NCBI GenBank assembly: GCA_019359415.1
Contig: JAHHHH010000043.1
Coordinates: 1 to 59,914, forward strand
Source of the DNA: Iphinoe sp. HA4291-MV1
GTDB lineage: Bacteria > Cyanobacteriota > Cyanobacteriia > Cyanobacteriales > Nostocaceae
Direction of reading: 5' to 3'
DNA length: 59,914 nucleotides
The notes under the pieces were generated by a model that worked only from the letters and a program-made list of their open reading frames with translations, did not search any database and was not told the DNA's origin. A program made the position numbers and the translations under genes. This document shows, one piece after another, positions 28,106-35,899 of the stretch. Position 1 is the stretch's first letter; each line of letters starts with the position of its first letter.

Positions 28106-28660
28106 ATGCTGGAATTTAGAGAAAAAATCCAGCTTGACCATGACAACTATCGAGCTTGCTTAAACAATTTCAGCAAGGTGCATACACCATTCTGGGTAAC
28201 GGCAAAGATGCCCTATTCGACTGAGACAAATTTATTTCAAACTGCCAAAACGCCCGTTATTTCTATGGAATGCGGAGTACGAATGTGCTAGCTTCGTCAA
28301 ACAGACAGCAGATATTGCCCCGATAACTTGTTCCGTTTGCGTTCAAATCGCCTACTTTCTAGTGAGCCAAAAGCTTACACAGGGATTGTGGTCGTCCTCG
28401 TATTCATGGGGAGAAATTCAAGCTCAATGATCCCGAAACCTGGTGGACACCTGACCAATTAGTAGAGGTCAAAGATCCAAAGTTGGGGTAGATACTACGC
28501 CTGCGTTTGTGGCGTCATCTCCACTTTCAATAGTCTGTTAAAAATCAGATGCATTTGATTGAAATGGAGTGTTTAAACGGAAGAGGTCGTTAAGCGCAAA
28601 AAAGAACAACCTGAGTCGGCTTGACCTTACGGTTTTTCTAGTTAGAGGTATGTAGCTTGT
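28106..28660 (+). pseudogene. decayed transposase (IS701-like)
   Basis: Frameshifted pieces of one transposase can be read: KQFQQGAYTILGNGKDALFD (about 28160-28220), NLFRLRSNRLLSSEPKAYTG (about 28328-28385), RPRIHGEKFKLNDPETWW (about 28393-28447) then TPDQLVEVKDPKLG to a stop, LRLWRHLHFQ, and KKEQPES. Stops, frameshifts and a large deletion of the catalytic middle show that it is dead. Family assignment (IS701-type cyanobacterial transposase) rests on these motifs. It sits between the two precursor peptide genes. Confidence 0.75.
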
Positions 28661-28711
28661 CAACGAGCGTGCTACTGGGTCATTTTGCTATCCGTTAGTC
28701 TAAACCCAGTA

Positions 28712-28960
28712 CTAGAAGAAGTTGGCATCTTCGGTATCGCCAATAGTAATACCATAATCGAAACCAATTACATCACCGCCAATAGCAATACCATAATTGA
28801 TACCGATTACATCAACGTTATCTGTGGAGAAATTACCGAGGTAGAAGTTGATGAAGTCGTAGTGGTAGCCGTAGCAGCCGCCTTGTACTTGCATTTCGCT
28901 ATCGCTTAGTTCATTCAACAAGGAATATCGGGACTGGTCAGAGATTTTGATAACAGACAT
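28712..28960 (-). CDS. double-glycine leader peptide B, repetitive Gly/Tyr tail
   Basis: An 82-residue precursor-like peptide, paralogue of peptide A. Leader residues 1-28 share MSxIKISDxS, LxELSDxEMQVQGG and the Gly27-Gly28 cleavage site. The 54-residue tail starts with Cys29 and contains a 13-residue tandem repeat, DVIGINYGIAIGG then DVIGFDYGITIGD (residues about 50-75), visible in DNA as two similar 39-bp units. The ribosome-binding region (TTAGGAGCAAAAAAATG) is nearly identical to that of peptide A. It lies 412 bp after the prolyl isomerase gene on the same strand. Probable substrate of the C39 exporter; activity unknown. Confidence 0.85.
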   Translation of the reverse strand: MSVIKISDQSRYSLLNELSDSEMQVQGGCYGYHYDFINFYLGNFSTDNVDVIGINYGIAIGGDVIGFDYGITIGDTEDANFF

Positions 28961-29304
28961 TTTTTTGCTCCTAAGATTGAGTTAATTTTTGTTGGCAAGA
29001 GGATGAAACAAGCAAATGTTTCATCCTGTTTTTAGTCTAAACTTCAGTTAGAAGTTAGGCAATTTAAAAAAGTAGGCGATCGGCGATCGTAGATCAACAA
29101 AATAAAGCCGCCTCTTTAACCTCTTGACTCTGTGTTCTCTGCACCTCTGTGGTTAAATAAAATACTTTTTAACCGCACCAAACACAGAGAATGCACCAGA
29201 GAAAAGAAGAGATTTCATAGTCACCTTGAAAGGGCTAGTCGTAATGGTCAATAGAGAAAAACAATTGGCAGCAATAAATTATCGCTAAGGGCTAGGGATC
29301 AAGT

Positions 29305-29322
29305 CTTATCCGAACCGTATTG
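29305..29322. repeat. solo MITE end
   Basis: CTTATCCGAACCGTATTG matches the terminal inverted repeat of the MITE at 27788-27991 except one base. The spacer 28961-29372 also has a GCGATCG-rich piece and the common ACCTCTGTGGTTAAATAAA repeat; no gene. Confidence 0.6.
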
Positions 29323-29372
29323 ACTGCGCTCCGCGCAGTGCTCTTTGGAGAAAAGTTTGTGAGCTACTAAAA

Positions 29373-30161
29373 TTATTTTACCGCTGCGAATTTCGATAGG
29401 GTTGCTTCATTTTGAGCATTGTCATTCTCAAACTGAGTCACAATTTCCAGTTTCGCAATTTGTTGCTTTAACCAAGCTGCAAATAAATCTCTCAAAATTT
29501 GAGCGCGTAGTTGCTCGTCTAATTTGGGTTGAATGATTTCTTCAACCCAAATTAGATAAGCACCTTTAGGAATGATAATTGGTTTGAGAATTTGCGGGGG
29601 TGTGGCGGCAAAAATTGCTGCTGCTACCTCTGGTCTAAAATCGGCACGCCTTTTTATTCCCTGATATCCGCCTGCACGCCGCAGTTCTGGTTCTTTGATG
29701 TATTGACGAGCGATTTCTTGGAAACTGATTTCGCCTTCTTGTAGAGCATAAAATAGTTCTAACGCCACGTCTTCATCATCCAAAATTACTTCATAAGTTA
29801 CCGCTCCGAAATAATTAAGTTTGTGTTCATAAAAAAATGGTTCAACTTTCTCAGTAAATAGATGACTTGCTAGCTTATTAGATAATACATTTATGTGTGC
29901 CAATTCTTCAAAGTCATCTACAGAAAGATGGTATTTATTCAGCCATGTCCAAGTATCTTCTGCTTTAAGAAGTCGATTTGTTAATCGTATATTATCTGCT
30001 ACCTGTTGGAGTTCTTCTGGAGCAACTTTGATGTCTACTTTGCTAGCAGTCTCAGTAATGATTTTTCGAGTTGCAATTGCTTCTACTAAAGTAGGAATTT
30101 GACACGAAATCTTAACCTGGTGAAGAATATCTTCAAGAGAAATCTTGAGGACTTGTGACAT
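29373..30161 (-). CDS. parvulin-type peptidyl-prolyl isomerase of the peptide-export cluster
   Basis: About 262 residues from the ATG at 30161. The N-terminal helical half (SQVLKISLEDILHQVKISCQ, TRKIITETASKVDI) resembles SurA/PrsA-like chaperone regions; the second half is a PpiC/parvulin domain with GEISFQEIARQYIKEPELRRAGGYQG and FAATPPQILKPIIIPKGAYLIWVEEI. No signal peptide is seen, so it may act in the cytosol, keeping precursors or the exporter competent. Such isomerases often accompany HlyD and C39 exporters in cyanobacteria. The frame extends 28 codons upstream to 30245, but those residues are not family-like. Gap to hlyD is 262 bp, same strand. Confidence 0.8.
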   Translation of the reverse strand: MSQVLKISLEDILHQVKISCQIPTLVEAIATRKIITETASKVDIKVAPEELQQVADNIRLTNRLLKAEDTWTWLNKYHLSVDDFEELAHINVLSNKLASHLFTEKVEPFFYEHKLNYFGAVTYEVILDDEDVALELFYALQEGEISFQEIARQYIKEPELRRAGGYQGIKRRADFRPEVAAAIFAATPPQILKPIIIPKGAYLIWVEEIIQPKLDEQLRAQILRDLFAAWLKQQIAKLEIVTQFENDNAQNEATLSKFAAVK

Positions 30162-30423
30162 GATGCAAGGACTCCGATTGCTAGAAAATAAAATTTTGAT
30201 TTGGGATTTTACACACACTCGCTCCTTACTACCTGCATCTTCCAAGGAAGCAGATAACAGGCTGTAAGGAAATTAAATTCAAGGTCATTTTTGGATTGAA
30301 ATAGACATAATTGCCCCCTATCTACAATCACAGTCTCAAAAATCCCAATTTCGCGAAATTTAACAAAATTTTACAATATGATTCCTTATTATGACTCAAT
30401 AAGCAATAAGTACGGACTAATGA

Positions 30424-32061
30424 CTAAAGCTCTAAACCGCCTTTTTGTAATTTCTTAAACGGATCTAGGATAAAATCAATGATACGACGCTGACGGACAA
30501 TCACCTCAGCGGTCGCCGTTTGACCGGGAGTTAAGGCGATACGTTTGTTACCATTTTGAATATAAGGCTGATCCAGGGTAATTTCCAACTCAAAAGTTTC
30601 GGCTTTGCCGCCGTTAGTTTCTACAACTTTGGAGTCTGGAGAAATCGAATTTACTTTTCCATGCACGACTCCATAATCTTGGAAAGGATAGGCATCAAAT
30701 TTAATTTTGACTGGCATTCCTACTTTCAAAAAACCGCTTTGTTGGCTGGGCATTTGAGCCTTAAGTACGAAGGCAGCCTGCTTAGGCGAAATTTGGGCAA
30801 TATTCTGACCTAGTTGTACGACAGCTCCTGGCTTGGTAATAGGCAACTCAAAAATCACACCGTTTATGGGCGATCGCACAACTCGTTGTCTTAGCTGAAT
30901 CTTGTAGGATATAACCTGGCTTCCAGTTTGGGCAATTTCCGATTGCACAGAGTTGATTTGTGTTTGCAGGTCTTTGAGTTGTTCCTGTGCTTTGAGTTCT
31001 GCGAGTTCACCTGTATGAATCAGGCTTTGATAATTGCGTTGCTCTTCTTGTAAGCGCAGTTCAGCTTGCTGGATTTCAGACTGAGCTTGTTGAAGACTCT
31101 TCTGATAACTACTCTGTTGCTCTTTGAGGCTAGACTCAGCTTGAGAAGTCTCAGACTGAGCTTGCGCAAGGCGTTCGTAGTTTTCTTTTGCCGACTGTTC
31201 CACTTCCTTGAAGCGGTCTTGTGTCATGACACCGTCTTCATAGGCTTTTTGATAGCGTGGGACTTTTTCTTGAGCAGCTTGCAAACGAACTTCTGCTAAC
31301 TGATATGCTGCTTTGCTAGAATCCACAGCCTGCTGCATCTGATTGACTTTAGCTAGTTTTTCCTCTTTCTGTAAGTTATAGACAGCTTTAAGAGCATCTA
31401 GATTCTGTTGCGCCTGCTGTACTTGAGACATTTTTGCCAATTGTTGAGCCTGGTTTTGTTGCTGCTGAGTCCGTAGAGAAAGCGTCAATTGATTTTTGAG
31501 TAACTCTGAGTTTTCTCGCCGATTTTGTAGCCCGTTCAGCTTTGCGAGAACTTGGTTTAGTTCAGTTCTTAAGACATCTGAGTCCAGTTCCAGCAGAACC
31601 TGACCTTGTTTAATGGTTTCACCTTCTTTGACTCTGACAGCAGTAACACTCCCACCAGTTGGACTATCTAATCTTTGGGTTGCACCTTTAGGTTCAATAC
31701 GCCCTCTGGCACTCCCTGTCTCATCAACTTTGGAGAGCATCGCCCAAGGTACAACAATCACTGCAAAGACGATTAAAAAGTACAACAAAGAACGCGTCCA
31801 AGCGCGTGGTAAGGCATCCAGCAGTTCTTCAGTACCGTAGTACCAATCATTTGCCTCTTCTGCTGTGTCTTTGTGATGACTTAACTCAGTAGATTCCTCT
31901 GCTTGGTGCGGATGGATGTCACTTTTATATTCATCTGATTCCAGTTTAGTGATACGCGTTTGCGTTCGCGTAGCGTCTCCTGAAGGAGAAGCGCCCCCTT
32001 CGGGGCTAGCGTCAAGCCTCCGGCTTATCGCAGAGGATAAATTGTGAGGTTGGTTAGGCAT
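30424..32061 (-). CDS. HlyD family membrane fusion protein
   Basis: A 545-residue periplasmic adaptor of type I / bacteriocin export. Cytosolic N-terminus, one membrane helix (residues about 90-110, SLLYFLIVFAVIVVPWAML), a lipoyl half-motif (GGSVTAVRVKEGETIKQGQVLLELD, about 136-160), a long Gln-rich coiled-coil hairpin (about 165-380), the second lipoyl half (VRSPINGVIFELPITKPGAVVQ) and beta-barrel. It should bridge the ABC exporter at 32161 to an outer-membrane channel, which is not encoded here. Residues about 14-36 (RRLDASPEGGASPSGDATR) come from a dispersed repeat module inserted in frame (about 31954-32022). Starts 99 bp after the exporter gene. Confidence 0.92.
   Translation of the reverse strand: MPNQPHNLSSAISRRLDASPEGGASPSGDATRTQTRITKLESDEYKSDIHPHQAEESTELSHHKDTAEEANDWYYGTEELLDALPRAWTRSLLYFLIVFAVIVVPWAMLSKVDETGSARGRIEPKGATQRLDSPTGGSVTAVRVKEGETIKQGQVLLELDSDVLRTELNQVLAKLNGLQNRRENSELLKNQLTLSLRTQQQQNQAQQLAKMSQVQQAQQNLDALKAVYNLQKEEKLAKVNQMQQAVDSSKAAYQLAEVRLQAAQEKVPRYQKAYEDGVMTQDRFKEVEQSAKENYERLAQAQSETSQAESSLKEQQSSYQKSLQQAQSEIQQAELRLQEEQRNYQSLIHTGELAELKAQEQLKDLQTQINSVQSEIAQTGSQVISYKIQLRQRVVRSPINGVIFELPITKPGAVVQLGQNIAQISPKQAAFVLKAQMPSQQSGFLKVGMPVKIKFDAYPFQDYGVVHGKVNSISPDSKVVETNGGKAETFELEITLDQPYIQNGNKRIALTPGQTATAEVIVRQRRIIDFILDPFKKLQKGGLEL
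31954..32022. repeat. dispersed repeat module inside hlyD N-terminus
   Basis: The plus strand here has TTCGCGTAGCGTCTCC followed by TGAAGGAGAAG, and then CCCCTTCGGGG. The same TTCGCGTAGCGTCTCC...AGGAGAAG unit is in the MITE at about 27819-27846 and, degenerate, at about 20555-20585. In hlyD it stays in frame in a non-conserved cytosolic region. Confidence 0.75.
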
Positions 32062-32160
32062 AGTTCTATTTCCGAGATAGAAAGGTGAGAAGATGAGGCG
32101 ACAAGGGAAGTCAAAAGTAAAAAAAATTAAAAATCAAACAAATTTTGACTTTTTCCCAAC

Positions 32161-35100
32161 TCAACTTGTGTGCGCTAACTGTTGCTGGTTAAGGTAGTAG
32201 TAGTGTCCTTTACTAGCAGTTAATTCGTTGTGTGTCCCGCTTTCAACTAACACGCCTCGGTCTAATACCAGGATCAAGTCAGCATTGCGTACAGTGGAAA
32301 GGCGATGAGCAATGATTAAGCTGGTGCGTCCTTGAAGAATTGTTTTCAAATTGTTCTGAATAATCTGCTCGGATTCTGCATCCAGGTGACTAGTGGCTTC
32401 ATCAAAAATTAGGAGGCGTGGATGACCTAACAGTGCACGAGCAATGGCGAGACGTTGGCGCTGTCCACCAGAGAGCATTCCACCGCCTTCACCAATTTGA
32501 GTATCGTAACCCATTGGTAGCCGTTGAATAAATTCATCTGCCCCAGCTAGACGTGCTGCTGTGATAATTTCCTCAAGGTTGGCTTCTGGGTGAGCAATGC
32601 TGATATTTTCTTGAATCGTACCGCCAAACAAAAAGGTGTCTTGGTCTACCACACCAATTTGTTGTCGCAGCGACTTTAAAGAAATGTTAGTCACGTCATG
32701 ACCGTCGATTAACACCTTTCCATCTGTTGGTGGATACAAACCCAAAATCAATTTTGACAAAGTTGTTTTCCCAGAACCGCTACGCCCCACCACTGCTACT
32801 GTTTGTTCAGCCTGGATTTCAAAGCTAAGATTTTCCAGCACATTTATATCGCTTTCTGGGTGATAGCGGAATGTCACATTCTCAAAGCGAACGTGACCAC
32901 GAAGTTTCCGTAAAGGTCTGCGGGGAGACGAGTGCAAATCTTCTTCTGGTTCTGCTTCTAGGACATCATTAATGCGTTCGGTAGAAACGATGACTTCTTG
33001 TAATTGATTCCACAGTACTGTCAACCGTTGGAAAGGCTGAATAATGTTACCTAATAACATATTGATGGCGATTAATTGCCCAATTGTGAGTTGGTTTTGA
33101 ATCACCAGCCATGCACCAAACCAGAGTAATCCTGTGGTTACCAGCGATTGAATAGTAGAACTGAAAATTTGCAGTTGGTTCTTAATAACCTGTCCGCTAA
33201 ACATTTTTCTAATCAAATTATTCAGTTGCTCCTCCCAATGCCAGCGTACCGTCTGTTCAATTGCCATTGAGCGGACAGAGCGAATTCCTGTGAGGGATTG
33301 AATGAGGTAGCTGTTTTCGCTGGCTAAAGCACCAAAAATTTCACGACTAATGCGGCGAAGCCAAGGAGTTGAAAACAGCGTTAGCAGAAAAAATGGTGGC
33401 ACAATTGCCAGCGCTATTAATGCCATTTGCCAGCTATACCAGAACATCAATCCCACATAGATAAACACTGTCAATAAATCTAGGATGATTGACAGTGCTT
33501 CACCAGTAAGAAAGCGCTGAATTTTTTGGTTTTCTTGGACGCGAGAAACAATATCGCCTACGTAACGTGATTCAAAGTAAGACAGGGGCAAGCGGAAGGT
33601 ATGTTTAATAAAACCCACCATCAGTGCTACACTAACGCGGTTTGACGTATGGTCTAGTAGATATTGCCGTAGTCCTGTCATGGCAATGCGGAACAAACTA
33701 AAAATGAGCAATCCCAAACCAACAGCGTTTAATGTTAGGGTGCTACCCTGTACAATCACTTGGTCAAACAACAACTGTGTAAACAGTGGTGTGACCAGTC
33801 CAAATATCTGAATCAGCAATGAAGTGGCGAACACTTCTAACAGCACCCGAGAGTGGGGTTTGACTAACTCATAAAATTTCCAGAAAGGTGTAGTGTCTTC
33901 TTGGGCGTCTTTGAATAGTGCTGTGGGTTGCAACAACAATGCATACCCGGTCCAACCTTCTTTGAATTGGGCAATAGTCAGATGACGCTGACCAATTGCA
34001 GGGTCGCCAACAATCACTCGCCCTTTTGTGATTTCATAGACGACGATATAGTGCTTGCCCTCCCAGTGGGCAATTGCAGGCAAAGATTGTTGTGCCAATT
34101 TGTCAACACTGGCTTTTACAGGTCGAGTCGCAAAGCCAATACTTTCTGCTGCTGCTGCTAGAGCTTTCAGACTTGCACCACTGCGGCTTGCGTTAGAAAT
34201 CTCTCGTAGTCGGTTGACGCTAAAGCGCTTACCCCAGTAGCGACCAATCATCACTAAGCAGGCTGCGCCACAGTCTGAGGCACTTTGTTGTGCATAGAAC
34301 GGGTAGCGGTGGGTCAAGCGTCCCCACGCTTGTTCTGCTCTAATCTTAGGACTGGGAAAGTACGAACGTTGTTTCTTCTTTTGCTTTTGTTCCTGTGGAA
34401 ATTCTTGCTGCGAACCTGGAAAAGGAATAACGTTTCTTGCAGGGGCTAGTCTTTCTTGTCTAGGTTTACTAGGAATAATTTCGCGGTTATCAACGGGAAC
34501 TAAGTGCTCCTCCTGTGGGGACTGCACAAATTCTGCTAATTGCTGAGTGTGTTCCAGTGCTGTTTGCCAATTGGAATTTTTGAGAATATAGACGATTGTT
34601 GGCTGTGTTACCTGCCATTTTTTGTCGATTTTATGTGTATAAATGTTGCCTACAGTCAAGGAATGACCTTCCGAATCCAGAATTTCTCCTTTTCGGAGCA
34701 GCCATAATTTACAATCTTGGAAGAGTTTTGCTGGCAGAGTGTCTATTTCCAGTTTGTGTCGCTCAAATAGGGATAAGGCTTTGAGTATCTGCTCGACTGG
34801 TACATTGCTAGTCAGTTGCCCTAGTTGCGAGTTATGACGACACAACAAAAGTAAATCCCAAAACTCTGCCCGTTCAAAGTGGCGATCGCAAATTTTGGGA
34901 TATTTGTCTATCAAAGTTTGCAATGCTTCTTGCTTGAGATAGCAAAGCTTTAAGTTTGATGAAGCTCTAGCAGCATAAGGCTGAAAGTTTTCTTCTGGAA
35001 AAAGAGTTATCTCACCGAATGATGATCCTACAGACAGAGTAGTGATTAAGTTATTCGAGCTATCCAGCAGTCTGACTTTACCTGCAAGAATAATGTATAT

Positions 35101-35262
35101 GCCTCCTCTCGCCTCTGCTGCTTGCCAAAACTGTTTTGCGACTTGTGGTTCTACTATTTCTACTGCCTTTAAACAGGTTTGCAGTTCCCCTTCTGATAGG
35201 GTTTCACCCAAGGTGTTGGTGAGATATTGACTTAGCTGTTGTTGGGAAGACACTGATGCCAT
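32161..35262 (-). CDS. peptidase-containing ABC exporter, cNMP-binding + C39 + ABC (HetC-like)
   Basis: 1033 residues. Domains: cyclic-nucleotide-binding fold (about 40-130, GKVRLLDSSN and GSSFGEITLF); spacer; peptidase C39 (about 318-445) with the full triad Cys331 (ASDCGAAC), His404 (WEGKHYIVVY) and Asp420 (VIVGDPAIG); six-helix transmembrane domain (about 455-745); nucleotide-binding domain with Walker A GRSGSGKT (826-833), LSGGQ (930-934), Walker B LLIFDEA (950-956) and IIAHRLST. It should cut double-glycine leaders and export the peptide. The layout and size match HetC of Anabaena (about 1044 residues), but it is with HlyD and isomerase genes rather than directly before hetP, so it may be a paralogue. 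34 bp downstream of the HTH gene. Confidence 0.93.
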   Translation of the reverse strand: MASVSSQQQLSQYLTNTLGETLSEGELQTCLKAVEIVEPQVAKQFWQAAEARGGIYIILAGKVRLLDSSNNLITTLSVGSSFGEITLFPEENFQPYAARASSNLKLCYLKQEALQTLIDKYPKICDRHFERAEFWDLLLLCRHNSQLGQLTSNVPVEQILKALSLFERHKLEIDTLPAKLFQDCKLWLLRKGEILDSEGHSLTVGNIYTHKIDKKWQVTQPTIVYILKNSNWQTALEHTQQLAEFVQSPQEEHLVPVDNREIIPSKPRQERLAPARNVIPFPGSQQEFPQEQKQKKKQRSYFPSPKIRAEQAWGRLTHRYPFYAQQSASDCGAACLVMIGRYWGKRFSVNRLREISNASRSGASLKALAAAAESIGFATRPVKASVDKLAQQSLPAIAHWEGKHYIVVYEITKGRVIVGDPAIGQRHLTIAQFKEGWTGYALLLQPTALFKDAQEDTTPFWKFYELVKPHSRVLLEVFATSLLIQIFGLVTPLFTQLLFDQVIVQGSTLTLNAVGLGLLIFSLFRIAMTGLRQYLLDHTSNRVSVALMVGFIKHTFRLPLSYFESRYVGDIVSRVQENQKIQRFLTGEALSIILDLLTVFIYVGLMFWYSWQMALIALAIVPPFFLLTLFSTPWLRRISREIFGALASENSYLIQSLTGIRSVRSMAIEQTVRWHWEEQLNNLIRKMFSGQVIKNQLQIFSSTIQSLVTTGLLWFGAWLVIQNQLTIGQLIAINMLLGNIIQPFQRLTVLWNQLQEVIVSTERINDVLEAEPEEDLHSSPRRPLRKLRGHVRFENVTFRYHPESDINVLENLSFEIQAEQTVAVVGRSGSGKTTLSKLILGLYPPTDGKVLIDGHDVTNISLKSLRQQIGVVDQDTFLFGGTIQENISIAHPEANLEEIITAARLAGADEFIQRLPMGYDTQIGEGGGMLSGGQRQRLAIARALLGHPRLLIFDEATSHLDAESEQIIQNNLKTILQGRTSLIIAHRLSTVRNADLILVLDRGVLVESGTHNELTASKGHYYYLNQQQLAHTS

Positions 35263-35296
35263 TCCTTGACCTCCAACTCTGATATTATTTCCTGAA

Positions 35297-35899
35297 TTAT
35301 TTACTGGTCGGAATTAGATTTATTGACCAATGGAAACTAGGCTCAAAGTTGGATTGTAAGTCACAAATCTTGATACCAGCGCCTTTGGTTGTAGCGACAG
35401 TATTCTTGTCAAAGGAGGGTTTTTGTTTTGTTGAAAGCCCCATTTGTTTGAGCAAGCGGTTGATGTGGCGATCGCTAATTTCAATACCAAATTCCTTTGC
35501 TAAATGTTTACTTAACCATTGAGCCGTCCAGTTCGTAAATCCATAACCATACTCCCGAGGGCTATGATTGACCAATTCTTTTAACCTTTCAATATATTTC
35601 TCATTCACAGTTTTCGGTCTACCGATTGGTCGCTCTTGCCATTTATGCGCCAAACCTGCCTGTGCTACAGCAATCCAGTACCGCGCCATCTCTTGAGAAC
35701 AACCTAATGTCTGACAGATTTGAGTTTGAGTTTTACCCATATCTGCTAGCAACATAATCTCTACTCTGCGACGGTACTCCGGTTGCAAGTTTGCTTGCAA
35801 ATTCTTCAACAATACCTGTCGTTGAAAAGGTGTTAAAAACTTACTGTCCGTAAAGTTATAGCTTTGAAAAGCTTGTGATTGACTGAATTGGTGTGACAT
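35297..35899 (-). CDS. transposase-type helix-turn-helix protein
   Basis: A 200-residue DNA-binding protein. The first HTH is LADMGKTQTQICQTLGCSQEMARYWIAVAQAG, and a second winged-helix region is YGYGFTNWTAQWLSKHLAKEFG with ISDRHINRLLKQMGLS. Both are the tandem HTH units found at the N-terminus of IS630-type transposases; the DDE catalytic domain is absent. The reading frame is intact and the gene lies only 34 bp upstream of the exporter on the same strand, so it looks like a domesticated regulator of the export operon rather than debris. The ATG at 35899 begins the frame. The last 30 residues (DLQSNFEPSFHWSINLIP) are unlike the family. Confidence 0.8.
   Translation of the reverse strand: MSHQFSQSQAFQSYNFTDSKFLTPFQRQVLLKNLQANLQPEYRRRVEIMLLADMGKTQTQICQTLGCSQEMARYWIAVAQAGLAHKWQERPIGRPKTVNEKYIERLKELVNHSPREYGYGFTNWTAQWLSKHLAKEFGIEISDRHINRLLKQMGLSTKQKPSFDKNTVATTKGAGIKICDLQSNFEPSFHWSINLIPTSK

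Noticed and set aside
32161-35262. Naming the exporter hetC
   Set aside because: Domain order and size fit, but it is grouped with HlyD and an isomerase and not directly before hetP; a paralogue cannot be excluded.
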